Assembly: GCA_008017155.1 (NCBI GenBank)
Contig: SSGX01000049.1
Location: 1-34,201, forward strand
Direction of reading: 5' to 3'
DNA length: 34,201 bases
Source of the DNA: Neisseriales bacterium
GTDB taxonomy: Bacteria; Pseudomonadota; Gammaproteobacteria; Burkholderiales; UBA11063
Both the position numbers and the translations under genes were made by a program. Within the stretch, counting starts at the first letter, position 1; every line of letters begins with the position of its first letter. A model generated the notes under the pieces. That model saw only the letters and a list, made by a program, of their open reading frames with translations. It had not been told where the DNA came from and did no database searches. Positions 23,673 through 33,574 of this stretch are shown in pieces.

Positions 23673-25508
23673 TTAATTTGTTGAATTTTGCTTAGCAGCA
23701 CGCTTACGTTCATTTTCATCAAGATGGCGCTTGCGTAGTCTGATATTCTGTGGTGTAATTTCAACCAATTCATCATCATCGATAAACTCAATTGCACTTT
23801 CAAGAGTCAGCTTAATCGGTGGAGTAAGACGAACAGCTTCATCAGTACCAGAAGCACGAACATTGGTAAGCTTTTTACCCTTGATTGGGTTAACATTTAA
23901 ATCATTATCACGACTATGGATACCAATAATCATACCATTGTAAAGTTTTTCACCGGGGCTTACGAACATTCTACCACGATCTTCTAAGTTCCATAGTGCA
24001 TAAGCTACCGCCGGACCGTCTTCCTGAGAAATAAGCACCCCATTACGACGACCAGGAATATCAGCTTTAACTGGACCATAATCATCAAATACGTGGGCTA
24101 TTAAACCAGTACCACGAGTTAATGTAAGAAACTCGCCTTGAAATCCAATCAAGCCACGTGCAGGAATACGATATTCAATTCTAGTTCTACCCTTACCGTC
24201 ATTAGACATATCAAGCATTTCACCTTTACGGCGCCCAAGCTCTTCCATGACAGCACCCTGGTGCTCTTCCTCAACATCGATAGTTAATAATTCATATGGT
24301 TCACATACTTCACCATTAATTGTCTTCATTACCACATGCGGCTTAGCTACAGCCATTTCAAAGCCTTCACGACGCATATTTTCTAATAGAATCGTCAAAT
24401 GCAATTCACCACGGCCTGATACCAAAAATTCATCCGTATTCTGAGTATCTTCAACACGTAATGCAACATTAGTAAGTAATTCTTTGTTTAAGCGATCACG
24501 AATCTGGCGGCTAGTAACAAATTTACCTTCAGTACCAGCAAGCGGAGAAGTATTAACTTGAAATGTCATACTGATAGTTGGCTCATCAACTTTTAACATT
24601 GGTAATGGCTCAGGATTACCAGCATCACAAATTGTAACACCAATATTTAGTTCTTCAATACCATTAATCAATACAATATCACCAGCCGAAGCTTCGTCAA
24701 CTAGTTTACGCTCAAGTCCATTAAATAACTGAACTTGATTAATTTTAGCATTTTTTCTTTCACCATCGGGACCAAAGGCAACGCATACTTGTTGTCCAGC
24801 TTTAATTTTCCCACGGCGAATACGCCCAATACCTATTCTTCCAACAAAGCTATTATAATCAAGTGCTGCTATTTGCAACTGAAGACTACTATCTTCATCA
24901 CCAACAGGCGCTGCAACATGACTTAAAACAGTTTCAAATAAGGCTTCCATATTACCTGGATTTTCAGTAGCTTCAAGCGAAGCATAACCATTAAGTGCAG
25001 AAGCATACACAACTGGAAAATCAAGCTGCTCTTCAGTAGCACCAAGCTTATCAAAAAGATCAAAGGTTTGATCAATCACCCATTCAGGACGTGAACCGGG
25101 TCTATCAATTTTATTGATAACTACGATAGGTTTTAAACCAAGTGATAATGCCTTACGAGTAACGAATCTGGTTTGTGGCATAGGACCTTCTACTGCATCA
25201 ACAAGTAGAAGCACACCATCAACCATCCCAAGAACTCGTTCAACTTCACCGCCAAAATCAGCATGTCCCGGTGTATCAACGATATTAATTCGAGTACCCT
25301 TATAATCAAGCGAAGCATTTTTTGCCAAGATGGTAATTCCGCGTTCTTTCTCAAGATCATTACTATCCATTACTCGTTCGGTAATTTGCTGGTGTGCAGA
25401 AAATGTTCCTGCCTGCTGTAAAAGTTTATCTACTAACGTTGTTTTTCCATGATCGACATGGGCAATTATCGCTATATTTCTTAAATTAGTGCGTATTTTG
25501 TTACTCAA
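23673..25508 (-). CDS. typA: ribosome-associated translational GTPase TypA/BipA
   Basis: 611 residues, the usual length. Translation most likely starts at TTG 25508, preceded by AGGA; no in-frame ATG lies near. The GTPase domain shows G1 [11 protein letters not shown], the switch region with RGITI, G3 [17 protein letters not shown]4 [13 protein letters not shown]. Then follow EF-G-like domains II, III ([21 protein letters not shown]) and V ([33 protein letters not shown]) and the BipA-specific C-terminal domain ending in [17 protein letters not shown]...[14 protein letters not shown]. The protein binds the ribosome and helps 50S assembly and growth under stress, especially at low temperature. 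An extended -10 promoter lies about 36 bases upstream. Confidence 0.95.
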   Translation of the reverse strand: MSNKIRTNLRNIAIIAHVDHGKTTLVDKLLQQAGTFSAHQQITERVMDSNDLEKERGITILAKNASLDYKGTRINIVDTPGHADFGGEVERVLGMVDGVLLLVDAVEGPMPQTRFVTRKALSLGLKPIVVINKIDRPGSRPEWVIDQTFDLFDKLGATEEQLDFPVVYASALNGYASLEATENPGNMEALFETVLSHVAAPVGDEDSSLQLQIAALDYNSFVGRIGIGRIRRGKIKAGQQVCVAFGPDGERKNAKINQVQLFNGLERKLVDEASAGDIVLINGIEELNIGVTICDAGNPEPLPMLKVDEPTISMTFQVNTSPLAGTEGKFVTSRQIRDRLNKELLTNVALRVEDTQNTDEFLVSGRGELHLTILLENMRREGFEMAVAKPHVVMKTINGEVCEPYELLTIDVEEEHQGAVMEELGRRKGEMLDMSNDGKGRTRIEYRIPARGLIGFQGEFLTLTRGTGLIAHVFDDYGPVKADIPGRRNGVLISQEDGPAVAYALWNLEDRGRMFVSPGEKLYNGMIIGIHSRDNDLNVNPIKGKKLTNVRASGTDEAVRLTPPIKLTLESAIEFIDDDELVEITPQNIRLRKRHLDENERKRAAKQNSTN

Positions 25509-25543
25509 TGTTATTCCTAATAATTAACCAAAAATTAGCGCGT

Positions 25544-25552
25544 ATTATAGCA
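25544..25552 (-). promoter_or_regulatory. extended -10 promoter for typA
   Basis: On the minus strand TGC-TATAAT gives a perfect -10 hexamer with an upstream TG. It lies 36 bases before the typA TTG start at 25508. No good -35 hexamer was seen. Prediction only. Confidence 0.6.
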
Positions 25553-25614
25553 TATTTAGAAGTATTATTTAGCTGCTAATATCAACATTATTGCTATTTG
25601 CATATTGATGTAAT

Positions 25615-26571
25615 TTATTTTAAATTAAACTCTTTACGTAACTCAGTAAGACTCTTTCTATAATTACTCTCATAATCCCATGAATTAGATAAATCTAGCT
25701 GACAATTCATTCCAGATTTTGCAATATTCCAAAACTTCTTACGCTCTAGTTTATTTACACGTTTTATTGAATCTGGATTATGGCAATAATATTCTAAAAT
25801 AGCAATTCCAGATATAATAAAAGAACCTACTGTCTGATTACCTGCAATATATGCTAAAGTATTTAAATCACCTCTCACATCATACTTGTAACCAGTGATT
25901 AATTTTACAATATCATAAATTACAATTAATTTTTCATTAGCTACTGAGTATTCGCCTGGTAGTGGAAGTTTATTTTTACGGTATGATTTATACAGATTGT
26001 AACCAAGACTATTGCGAGCTAAAAGAGTCATTTTTTTATACTTTTCCTCAATTACTAGTAAGTTAGAATTACTCAGTAAAAATGGGCTTGCAAAATCAGT
26101 TTTGATAAGTTCTTTTTTAGATAAATCCAGCTGCTTACGAAATTCATTATACTTTATTAGCTGATAGTATTGAGAATAAACTTGAGACAGCTGTTTTAGT
26201 AGCAGGTCACTTAGTTTTAGCGATCGAAGATAATCATCAAGTAGCTGTTTTTTTTCATCTAAGTAATCATTTGTAGAGTATATTACTAATACCAAAAACT
26301 CAAGAGCCCGTTTTTTCTGCTCATTGTCATGAAACGTTGCTGCAAGCTCAATTGGTGATGCAGTTTGGATATCTTCAACATTCACCTCATTAGATAATAA
26401 GAAAAATGCTAAAAGCTCTAAAGATTGTTGCTCTATTTCTGAGAATTCATATTTACCACCAGCTGTAGCAGTAAATATAGCAGCACCCAGCAAAGCATTT
26501 ATCTGTCCCTTATTCCACGAAAAATCTCTCACAAACACCCCATTAGTAATTAAGAAATGTGATTCTATCAC
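25615..26571 (-). CDS. hypothetical protein with TerB-like N-terminus and Coq4-like C-terminus (tentative)
   Basis: 318 residues from a GTG start; almost entirely helical. Residues 20-60 (INALLGAAIFTATAGGKYEF then SEIEQQSLELLAFFLL) have the spacing of a TerB-like helical domain. Residues about 185-275 (MTLLARNSLGYNLYKSY, KLPLPGEYSV, IVIYDIVKLITGYKYDVRGDL, NTLAYIAGNQTVGSF) recall the Coq4-type region in which PGE, an H-D-x-x-H metal motif, TGY and GEL occur in that order. Here the H-D-x-x-H equivalent reads Y-D-I-V-K, so metal binding may be lost. Both assignments are from memory of patterns and are weak. It stands 88 bases downstream of pdxA on the same strand, with a -10-like sequence before it, and 106 bases before typA. 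Confidence 0.55.
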   Translation of the reverse strand: MIESHFLITNGVFVRDFSWNKGQINALLGAAIFTATAGGKYEFSEIEQQSLELLAFFLLSNEVNVEDIQTASPIELAATFHDNEQKKRALEFLVLVIYSTNDYLDEKKQLLDDYLRSLKLSDLLLKQLSQVYSQYYQLIKYNEFRKQLDLSKKELIKTDFASPFLLSNSNLLVIEEKYKKMTLLARNSLGYNLYKSYRKNKLPLPGEYSVANEKLIVIYDIVKLITGYKYDVRGDLNTLAYIAGNQTVGSFIISGIAILEYYCHNPDSIKRVNKLERKKFWNIAKSGMNCQLDLSNSWDYESNYRKSLTELRKEFNLK

Positions 26572-26659
26572 ATTAAAAGATTAAAACTTAAAAGAAAACT
26601 AGCTTTTCAAAGTATAATAGCACAATAGAGAAAAAGTTTAATCGAGTTAAAATTACAAT

Positions 26660-27667
26660 CTAATACTTAGTGTAAGTATCAGAATAACTTACAGCTAAAT
26701 CCAGAGCAGAATGTAAACTCAAAGATGAAGCTATTCCCTTCCCAGCTAAATCTAGTGCGGTACCGTGATCAACAGATGTTCGGATAACTGGCAAGCCCAG
26801 AGTAACATTAACCCCTGTTTCAAATCCTGAATATTTCAGAACCGGTAAGCCCTGATCATGATACATAGCAAGTATTAAATCAAACTCTTTTGCTCTGTTA
26901 AAAATAGTATCTGCTGAATATGCTCCAGAAACCAAAGAACCTTCTTCTTGCCACCTTTTTATAACGGGATTGATTATTTCAATTTCCTCAGTACCTAAGT
27001 ATCCATTTTCACCCGCATGAGGATTCAAGCCACAAACAGCAATTTTAGGACGTGAAAGGTTAAAGTTATTAATAAAACTATCTTGGATTATTTTTAGTGT
27101 CGCATTTAGGTTTTCTACAGTAATTTGCTCTGGTACTTTAGATAGTGGGACATGAGTTGTCAATAAGGCCACTCTCATTAAATCATTAGCAAGCATCATG
27201 ACTACTTTATCAACACCAAATTTTTCAGCAAAATATTCAGTGTGCCCACTAAATTTCACCCCATCTAAATTTAGTACATCTTTATTAACCGGTGCCGTTA
27301 CGATTATCTGACTTTTTTTTGCTATACATAAATTTATCGCTGTATCCAAGATAGCTAGGACATAATTAGCATTGGCTGTTAACGGTTTTCCTATACATTC
27401 ATGTTCGGGACAATCAAGGTGAAAAACAGCCAGCTCATTAGCTTTAAGAGTGGGAAAATTATCAATATCTTCAACTTTTACAAGCCTAATGTTCTTATTT
27501 AATAGCCTAGCACGCTTTTGAAGAAGATTAATATCTCCAATCAATAATAAATTATTTTTACTAATATGTGGAGAATTAACTAGATCAAGACAAATTTCCG
27601 GACCAATCCCAGCTGGTTCACCCGTTGTGATACAAATTAATGGTTTTTTATTCATATTAGTTATCAT
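26660..27667 (-). CDS. pdxA: 4-hydroxythreonine-4-phosphate dehydrogenase
   Basis: 335 residues (331 from the ATG at 27655). It oxidises 4-phosphohydroxy-threonine with NAD+ in the deoxyxylulose-5-phosphate-dependent pathway of vitamin B6 synthesis. The motifs are CITTGEPAGIGPEI at the N-terminus, APVNKDVLN, SGHTEYFAEKFG, GLNPHAGENGYLGTEE, AMYHDQGLPVLKY and TSVDHGTALDLAGKG. The three metal-binding histidines are in GHT, NPHAG and YHDQG. Its first ATG overlaps the surA stop, so the genes are coupled. The lptD-surA-pdxA order is that of many gamma- and betaproteobacteria. In those the next gene is usually rsmA/ksgA; here it is a hypothetical gene instead. Confidence 0.94.
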   Translation of the reverse strand: MITNMNKKPLICITTGEPAGIGPEICLDLVNSPHISKNNLLLIGDINLLQKRARLLNKNIRLVKVEDIDNFPTLKANELAVFHLDCPEHECIGKPLTANANYVLAILDTAINLCIAKKSQIIVTAPVNKDVLNLDGVKFSGHTEYFAEKFGVDKVVMMLANDLMRVALLTTHVPLSKVPEQITVENLNATLKIIQDSFINNFNLSRPKIAVCGLNPHAGENGYLGTEEIEIINPVIKRWQEEGSLVSGAYSADTIFNRAKEFDLILAMYHDQGLPVLKYSGFETGVNVTLGLPVIRTSVDHGTALDLAGKGIASSLSLHSALDLAVSYSDTYTKY

Positions 27668-29096
27668 TAAGTTTTACATATGCCATATCACGTAAATTTC
27701 GTACCCACTCGGTATAAAGTAATTGTGCTTTAGTTTCACGTAATTCTTGACGGATTTCTGCTTTTTCTTTATCATTAGCTAAATTACTATCTCTTGTCTC
27801 GATAACTTCCAAAATATGCCAGCCAAATGGGCTACGGATTGGTTCGCTAATTTGTCCAACAGGTGTTTTCAACATTGCTTGCTCAAATTGAGGAACCGTG
27901 TCTCCTTTACTTACCCACCCAATATCGCCACCTTTAATACTACTAGTATCTTCAGAATAACGTTTAGCAAGATCAGTAAAGTCTTTATTCTGTTTTGTAG
28001 GATCACCATTATCCTTTATTAACTGATCTCTAATCGAATTGATTTTTTGATGAGCCTCTTCATCGCTGGTTAATTCATTTACCTTAATAAGGATATGCTT
28101 AACATGATATTGTTTAACAATTTGTGGCATTCCATGCTGCTTAATTCCATTTACTTTGAAGATAAAAAAACCAACTGGCATTTTGATAACAGGCGTAATT
28201 CCACCTTGAGGTGTTGCTGCAACTGGATCAAGAACAATTGGTGGTAAAGAACTATTACTTTTCCAACCTAAATCACCACCACTTAAAGCGTTAGGCGCTG
28301 AAGAGTACTTTATTGCAAGTTGCTCAAATGACTGCCCTTGTTTTAGTTGAGCATAGACTTGGTTTGCAAGAGCCTCTCTTTTGACGATTGCATCTTGGGT
28401 TGCCTGCTCTGGTACGCTAATAACAATATCAGACAACTTATAGTCGATCCTATTTTTATAAGTAGCGCTATTTAATACCCGGTTAACTTCATCATCATTA
28501 ACAACAACTCGCGCATCAACTTCTCTTTGTTTCAATTTATCTGCGGTTATCTGATCATTAACTTGCTGTCGAAAATCATCATATGATAACCCTTGCTTTG
28601 ATAATTTCATTCTCATTTGTTGATCAGTAATCCCCTGACTTTTTTCAATATTGCTTATCGCATCATTTACCTCAGCATCTGTTGTTTTAATGCCACCTCT
28701 TGCTGCCAAATCTAATTGAATTTGTAGCAAGATTAATTGATCAAGAACCCTTGTTCTTAAATCATTGTAATTTGTATTATTAATTCCTCTTTGAGCTAAA
28801 GAATCCCTAGTCTGATTTATTTGTTTATTTAGTTCATTTTGAGTAATAATACGTTTATTAACATATGCTACGACTTTATCAATTAAATAAGTTGAAGCTT
28901 TAGGATTTACTGGCGAAGCTAGCTTTGGAGCTTGGTTATTTAAATTAGTTGATTCTGGCTGCTTAGCTAGACTAGCCTCATTCTTATTTGATGCAGTAGG
29001 CTGACTTGAATTAATCATTGCATTAGATTCAACATTATCTGCATAAGTAAAAGCAGATAAAGCTGCAGCCATAATTACCAATACTTTTCTAGTCAT
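27657..29096 (-). CDS. surA: periplasmic chaperone / peptidyl-prolyl isomerase SurA
   Basis: 479 residues; E. coli SurA has 428. After a signal peptide (VLVIMAAALSAFTYA) comes an extra low-complexity, Asn/Ser-rich linker up to about residue 65, then the SurA N-terminal chaperone domain (VDKVVAYVNKRIITQNEL, LDQLILLQIQLDLAARGG). Two parvulin domains follow: the first at about 215-320 (SGGDLGWKSNSSLPP), the second at about 325-430 (YHVKHILIKV, KGGDIGWVSKGDTVPQFE, SPFGWHILEV). SurA escorts outer-membrane beta-barrels, LptD included, to the BAM complex. It follows lptD by eight bases. Confidence 0.93.
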   Translation of the reverse strand: MTRKVLVIMAAALSAFTYADNVESNAMINSSQPTASNKNEASLAKQPESTNLNNQAPKLASPVNPKASTYLIDKVVAYVNKRIITQNELNKQINQTRDSLAQRGINNTNYNDLRTRVLDQLILLQIQLDLAARGGIKTTDAEVNDAISNIEKSQGITDQQMRMKLSKQGLSYDDFRQQVNDQITADKLKQREVDARVVVNDDEVNRVLNSATYKNRIDYKLSDIVISVPEQATQDAIVKREALANQVYAQLKQGQSFEQLAIKYSSAPNALSGGDLGWKSNSSLPPIVLDPVAATPQGGITPVIKMPVGFFIFKVNGIKQHGMPQIVKQYHVKHILIKVNELTSDEEAHQKINSIRDQLIKDNGDPTKQNKDFTDLAKRYSEDTSSIKGGDIGWVSKGDTVPQFEQAMLKTPVGQISEPIRSPFGWHILEVIETRDSNLANDKEKAEIRQELRETKAQLLYTEWVRNLRDMAYVKLNDN

Positions 29097-29104
29097 TGTA
29101 ACTC

Positions 29105-31477
29105 CTAAAACCCTGTAAATTGTTGTTGTGATATTGGCATGTATCCAGGAACATTGGTTTTTAGATCTGAAGTAGGATCGCCAGAACCAACACCACCAAT
29201 TCCTTTTAAAGAAAACTGTAAGAAATAGCCAGTTTGCGTCTGATTTACGTTAAATGTAAACTGTTCATAAACAGCACTTACCGTCCAGCAACCACCATTA
29301 TATTCGACCCCACCAACTAAATTCAGAAATTGCCCCATAGTAAAATCATAGTTACTGCGCCCAACAGCAAACAACTTGTTATCATAAATTGGCCATTGTC
29401 CGGATACGTCTAGAGCATACTGATTTTCAAATGTTGCACCATTTGAGGTGAGTGCTTGCCCAGGCATCCAACCGTAGAAAAATAGCGGCAATTGGTACTG
29501 ATAACGGAATCTAGCATTGATAACTTTATAATCTTCTGGATTATACTTAAATCCGGCACTGTAAGCATCAATAGTATTATAGACAGTTGAATACTGGAAA
29601 GTAGCTGAAGTAGAAAACTTCCTAGTCCAATTATTGTTTAATTCAGCAATCAAATTAGGATTTGGTAAAAACAATTGAGCATACTGAGTCTGATTACCAT
29701 AAAGAAAATTATTTTGCTCTGTAATATAATATCTGTATCCTGCACTGAAGTTCATTAATTCGAATCCATTTGCGTCATTTAAAATTCTTGTAGTACCACC
29801 TATCGTGACATCATTTGCTGAATTTATCCGGTCAAATCCACTAAACCTATTTTCACTAAATAGTTGATTATAGTTATAAGTAGCAGTAGCAGTATCAAAA
29901 GTAGGTATTTCCGATTGATTATTTTGTGGAATATACAGATAATATAGTCTAGGTTCAAGTGTCTGAGTAAAATTTCCGCCACCACCAAGTTGCATTGGTC
30001 TATCGAAATATAGTCCGTTATCAAGGGAGACTACAGGCAATGCTCGCTGAACTTGCATTGCAGTACCTGAAATATTCGGGGTTTCACCAAGGTCATAATA
30101 GGTATAGTTATATCCGATTTTGGGTGTTGAATAACCCCAAGTTGTCTGCATCGGGTAAGTTACACTTGGATATAGATATAAGCGTTGACCGCTTTGCATT
30201 GCTGGGCTATAGAAATAAGTATAATTACTAGTTAAGCCACCCTTAAAACCGTCTCCAATATCCTGTGGCTTAACATTAAAGTTTACTGCAGGATATGATG
30301 AATATATTGGAACTGTAGAAGCATAGCCATATGGTTGTAAGGTTTGATAATTAAGTAACTTTACACCAGCATTACCCCAAGTAGGATTATAATTAGCAAA
30401 TACACTTTGCTCCAGATTGACGTTATCAGTTACTGAGTAGAAATTACCAAAATCGTTAAAATAATTACTATCAGATACTACATTGTACTTATACCCCATC
30501 TGTACCTGACTATATGGAGAATAGGTATCGTTTAGACTCCAATAATAACGATAGCTATTTGGAACGGTCGTTCCCCAGTTATATGGAACCTGTTCGGTAT
30601 AAATACTTCCGACATTGGATTCGGTCATATAACGAAACTGATCTGACACCATAAACCCTTGCTGTGCCCAAATATATGGTGTTATTGTCATATCATAATT
30701 TGGCGCCATATCCCAATAATAAGAGTCTGATGCCATAAACCCTGAAGTTGAAGTACCACCAAATTGAGGAGTTAGCCAACCAGATTTTCTTTGCCCTAGT
30801 GGAAAACTCATATATGGGCTAGCAAAAATTGGCACCGATTCAAAATACATTGTAGCATTTCTAGCTGTACCACTAGCATCCTGATAATCAACAGTAATAT
30901 TTTGTGACTTGATATACCAAGCTGGGTCATTTGGATCACAACCAGTAAAATAACCATTACTTATTCCCAAATGATTTTTATCATAAAGCGTAATACTTTC
31001 ACCAGCTCCAGAAAGATTAGCACTCTCAAAATAAATATTGGCTTTAGTAAATGTACCCTTATATAAGTCAAGGTAATAATCTGCCTGTTGACCAGTGATC
31101 ACATCATATTGGCGAGTTAGCACCATATTATCACCAGTAGTAACCCTGCCAGTTGGCTGATTATAGATTAACCAATCGGCAGAAAATGTCTGGTTACCTT
31201 TATAACCAATAACATTTCCTTGAGCTATCTGATTACCCTTATTTTGCCCATTGATAGTATCCGCGCTTAGAAATAAGGTTTCAGACTCAACATTTGGATA
31301 CATTACATAGTCTGGACCAGACTTTTCAACCCAAGAATCATCTTCTATGCCGCAAACTAATGGTTGCGACTCTCGCAGGTTATTTTGCCCAAGAAATGAC
31401 CATACATCTCCAAAGGCATAGCTGCAATAGTTGGCAAAGCCGAAGATTATAAGTAATTTGTGCTTGTGATGAGTCAT
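29105..31477 (-). CDS. lptD: LPS-assembly outer membrane protein LptD
   Basis: 790 residues, close to E. coli LptD (784). A signal peptide (to about residue 23) is followed by the OstA/LptA-like beta-jellyroll (about 65-180: SADWLIYNQPTGRVTTGDNMV, YYLDLYKGTFTKANIYFES) and the C-terminal 26-strand barrel, which includes the conserved FASPYMSFPLGQRKSGWLTPQFG. LptD inserts lipopolysaccharide into the outer leaflet, together with LptE. The mature protein shows only three cysteines, C42, C180 and C730, at the places of E. coli C31, C173 and the C724-C725 pair; the second of the adjacent pair is Trp here (GGCW). One of the two inter-domain disulfides must therefore be missing. It is the first gene of the lptD-surA-pdxA operon. 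Confidence 0.93.
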   Translation of the reverse strand: MTHHKHKLLIIFGFANYCSYAFGDVWSFLGQNNLRESQPLVCGIEDDSWVEKSGPDYVMYPNVESETLFLSADTINGQNKGNQIAQGNVIGYKGNQTFSADWLIYNQPTGRVTTGDNMVLTRQYDVITGQQADYYLDLYKGTFTKANIYFESANLSGAGESITLYDKNHLGISNGYFTGCDPNDPAWYIKSQNITVDYQDASGTARNATMYFESVPIFASPYMSFPLGQRKSGWLTPQFGGTSTSGFMASDSYYWDMAPNYDMTITPYIWAQQGFMVSDQFRYMTESNVGSIYTEQVPYNWGTTVPNSYRYYWSLNDTYSPYSQVQMGYKYNVVSDSNYFNDFGNFYSVTDNVNLEQSVFANYNPTWGNAGVKLLNYQTLQPYGYASTVPIYSSYPAVNFNVKPQDIGDGFKGGLTSNYTYFYSPAMQSGQRLYLYPSVTYPMQTTWGYSTPKIGYNYTYYDLGETPNISGTAMQVQRALPVVSLDNGLYFDRPMQLGGGGNFTQTLEPRLYYLYIPQNNQSEIPTFDTATATYNYNQLFSENRFSGFDRINSANDVTIGGTTRILNDANGFELMNFSAGYRYYITEQNNFLYGNQTQYAQLFLPNPNLIAELNNNWTRKFSTSATFQYSTVYNTIDAYSAGFKYNPEDYKVINARFRYQYQLPLFFYGWMPGQALTSNGATFENQYALDVSGQWPIYDNKLFAVGRSNYDFTMGQFLNLVGGVEYNGGCWTVSAVYEQFTFNVNQTQTGYFLQFSLKGIGGVGSGDPTSDLKTNVPGYMPISQQQFTGF

Positions 31478-31526
31478 GCAATCCTGATAGCGTAATGATT
31501 CTAATTAGTTAATAACAAAGCTAATA

Positions 31527-31535
31527 ATTATATCA
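31527..31535 (-). promoter_or_regulatory. extended -10 promoter for lptD-surA-pdxA
   Basis: On the minus strand TGA-TATAAT is a perfect -10 hexamer with an upstream TG, 49 bases before the lptD ATG at 31477. No fitting -35 hexamer at 17 bases. AGGA of the ribosome-binding site precedes the ATG. Prediction only. Confidence 0.55.
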
Positions 31536-31655
31536 TGTTTAATAACGCAACTATTCCTGTAACAAACAATCAAGGCTTTCTAATTATGATAAGATATTGT
31601 CTTTACTATTTTAATCAACTCAGTTGCATGTTTTGAAAAAGAAGAGCGATTACTT

Positions 31656-32123
31656 GTGCTAAATGACCAACATCTAAATCCATTAAATAATTACTTGACC
31701 CGACTTAATATTGAAGAATCTTTAATCTTAGCAACAATAAACGAAATATCAGAACTTATAATTCAAATTAATAACTTCAGTGATGCTGTAGCAAAAAGTA
31801 ACTACCTAATAATTTTAGATACTTTATCCCAAGAGCTACTACATATAACTAACGAGACTGACCTACTTGAAATCCTGATTCCAAAGTGGCAAATCCTTAG
31901 GAACAATCAAATTAGTAATAAACCAATTGATGAATTTTATGCTGAACTTGAGTTATATCTTCTTGCTGAACTTATTCGTTCTTTTGCTACATCGCAGGAA
32001 ATTTCTTCGCAACAGTTAAAGAAAATGCGCGAAATAGTAAGAAGATACAGTAATATGCCTAATTTTTGGCAAATATTATGTAAATTAAGTGGCGATAAAA
32101 TTGCAAGTGGATATACATTTTAG
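31656..32123 (+). CDS. hypothetical protein upstream of mnmE
   Basis: 155 residues from a GTG start (GAAGAG lies 12-17 bases upstream, a weak site). It is leucine/isoleucine-rich and predicted all-helical, without a signal peptide or clear membrane span. Repeated Glu/Asn residues on the same helical face (EESLILATINEISELIIQIN, DTLSQELLHITNETDLLEIL) suggest a helical bundle. I recognise no family. The gene ends 11 bases before the mnmE start, so the two are very likely read together, but no link to tRNA modification can be drawn from the sequence. Confidence 0.65.
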   Translation: MLNDQHLNPLNNYLTRLNIEESLILATINEISELIIQINNFSDAVAKSNYLIILDTLSQELLHITNETDLLEILIPKWQILRNNQISNKPIDEFYAELELYLLAELIRSFATSQEISSQQLKKMREIVRRYSNMPNFWQILCKLSGDKIASGYTF

Positions 32124-32134
32124 GTTCATTATTT

Positions 32135-33481
32135 ATGAATTACCGTCAAGATAATATTGTAGCAATCGCAACAGGAGCGGCATATGCTGGTGTTGGAATT
32201 ATCCGGATATCAGGATATAAGTTAGACACGCTAATCGAAAAAATCACTGGTAAAACAACAATCAAACCTAGATTTACTCATTATTCAGATTTTTATGGTA
32301 ATGATGGAGAGATAATTGATTCTGGACTTTTAATTTATTTTGACAGTCCAAAATCTTTTACCGGCGAAGATGTAGTTGAATTACAAACACATGGTAGCCC
32401 AGTAGTTTTAAACCTATTATTAAAGCACTGTATATCACTAGGCTGTCGGCAAGCGGAACCAGGTGAATTTACCAAACGAGCGTATTTGAATGGAAAGCTT
32501 GATCTAGTTCAGGCAGAAAGTATCGCAGATCTGATACACGCAGAAAGCGAAGCTAGTGCGAAAGGCGCTATTAAATCATTACGCGGAGAGTTTTCTCAAT
32601 ATATTAATGGCATAAATGAACGATTAATTAACTTACGAATGTTTGTTGAAGCCACTCTTGATTTCCCAGATGAAGATATTGATTTTATAGCAAATGCTAA
32701 AATAAAAGACAAACTTATAATAATCCGCAATGAGATTTACCCTCTACTACAAAATACACAGCAAGGCGTATTACTAAATAATGGTGCTAATATTGTAATT
32801 ATTGGACAACCAAATGTTGGTAAATCAAGCCTATTAAACGCTTTAGCTAATGAAGAAATTGCAATAGTGACAGATATAGCTGGAACGACCAGAGATATTG
32901 TCAAACAAAAAATCATTATTGATGGTATCCCCTTTAATATTATTGATACGGCTGGAATACGCCAAACCGAAGATAGTGTAGAAAAAATTGGTATTGAGCG
33001 TGCAATTAATGCCCTTAGTCAGGCAGACCTCTGCATTATTTTACTTGACAACCAAATTGGTATAACTAAAGAAGACAATACCATTTTATTACAAATTCCA
33101 GAGCATATTATCAGAATTTATGTCCACAATAAAATTGACTTAACTGGAAAAACACCTCAAATAAAAACAGAAAATGGCGAGACACACGTCTATATATCAG
33201 CCAAGAAAAATCTGGGTATTGAAGAACTACGCAAACAACTACTTGAAGCTATTGGTTGGCAAAGATCAGACGAGAGTGTCTTTACCGCAAGAACTAGACA
33301 TCTAAGTGCGATGCAAAAAGCAGTAAAACATATTGATAGTGCTTTTTCACATTGGGAACAGCTAGAAATTTTGGCTGAAGAGTTACGCTATGCACATTCT
33401 GCACTAGGCGAAATAACTGGAGAATTTAGCGCTGATGATTTACTTGGAGTTATTTTCAGTGAGTTCTGTATCGGAAAATAG
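32135..33481 (+). CDS. mnmE: tRNA modification GTPase MnmE (TrmE)
   Basis: 448 residues, usual length. MnmE works with MnmG to modify U34 in the wobble position of certain tRNAs (cmnm5U). An N-terminal tetrahydrofolate-binding domain (RQDNIVAIATGAAYAGVGIIRISG, then PKSFTGEDVVELQTHGSPVV, GEFTKRAYLNGKLDL) and helical domain flank a Ras-like G domain. In the G domain G1 is GQPNVGKSSLLNAL (from residue 224), the TTRD switch, G3 DTAGIR and G4 NKID. The C-terminus is the conserved FCIGK with the functional Cys. The last codons match the attachment site used by SGI1-type integrative elements, and an integrase gene begins 175 bases downstream, so the 3' end is probably part of an attL or attR site that restores the reading frame. 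Confidence 0.96.
   Translation: MNYRQDNIVAIATGAAYAGVGIIRISGYKLDTLIEKITGKTTIKPRFTHYSDFYGNDGEIIDSGLLIYFDSPKSFTGEDVVELQTHGSPVVLNLLLKHCISLGCRQAEPGEFTKRAYLNGKLDLVQAESIADLIHAESEASAKGAIKSLRGEFSQYINGINERLINLRMFVEATLDFPDEDIDFIANAKIKDKLIIIRNEIYPLLQNTQQGVLLNNGANIVIIGQPNVGKSSLLNALANEEIAIVTDIAGTTRDIVKQKIIIDGIPFNIIDTAGIRQTEDSVEKIGIERAINALSQADLCIILLDNQIGITKEDNTILLQIPEHIIRIYVHNKIDLTGKTPQIKTENGETHVYISAKKNLGIEELRKQLLEAIGWQRSDESVFTARTRHLSAMQKAVKHIDSAFSHWEQLEILAEELRYAHSALGEITGEFSADDLLGVIFSEFCIGK
33464..33481 (+). other. putative attachment site (att) of a trmE/mnmE-specific integrative element
   Basis: TTCTGTATCGGAAAATAG, the last 18 bases of mnmE, resembles the conserved 18-bp att sequence that SGI1 and related mobilisable islands use at the 3' end of trmE/thdF (from memory about TTCTGTATCGGTAAGTAA). 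An integrase gene starts 175 bases downstream in the same direction, the arrangement at the int end of such islands. I found no second copy of the core in the window; the other end would lie beyond the right edge. The assignment is by position and sequence likeness. Confidence 0.68.
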
Positions 33482-33574
33482 TATTGAAATCCATTGGTGT
33501 GTAAATTTGCATACATACAATTACAAAACAGCAATTTATGTAAACTAATGCATCCATAACTGCTCGCAATTATC

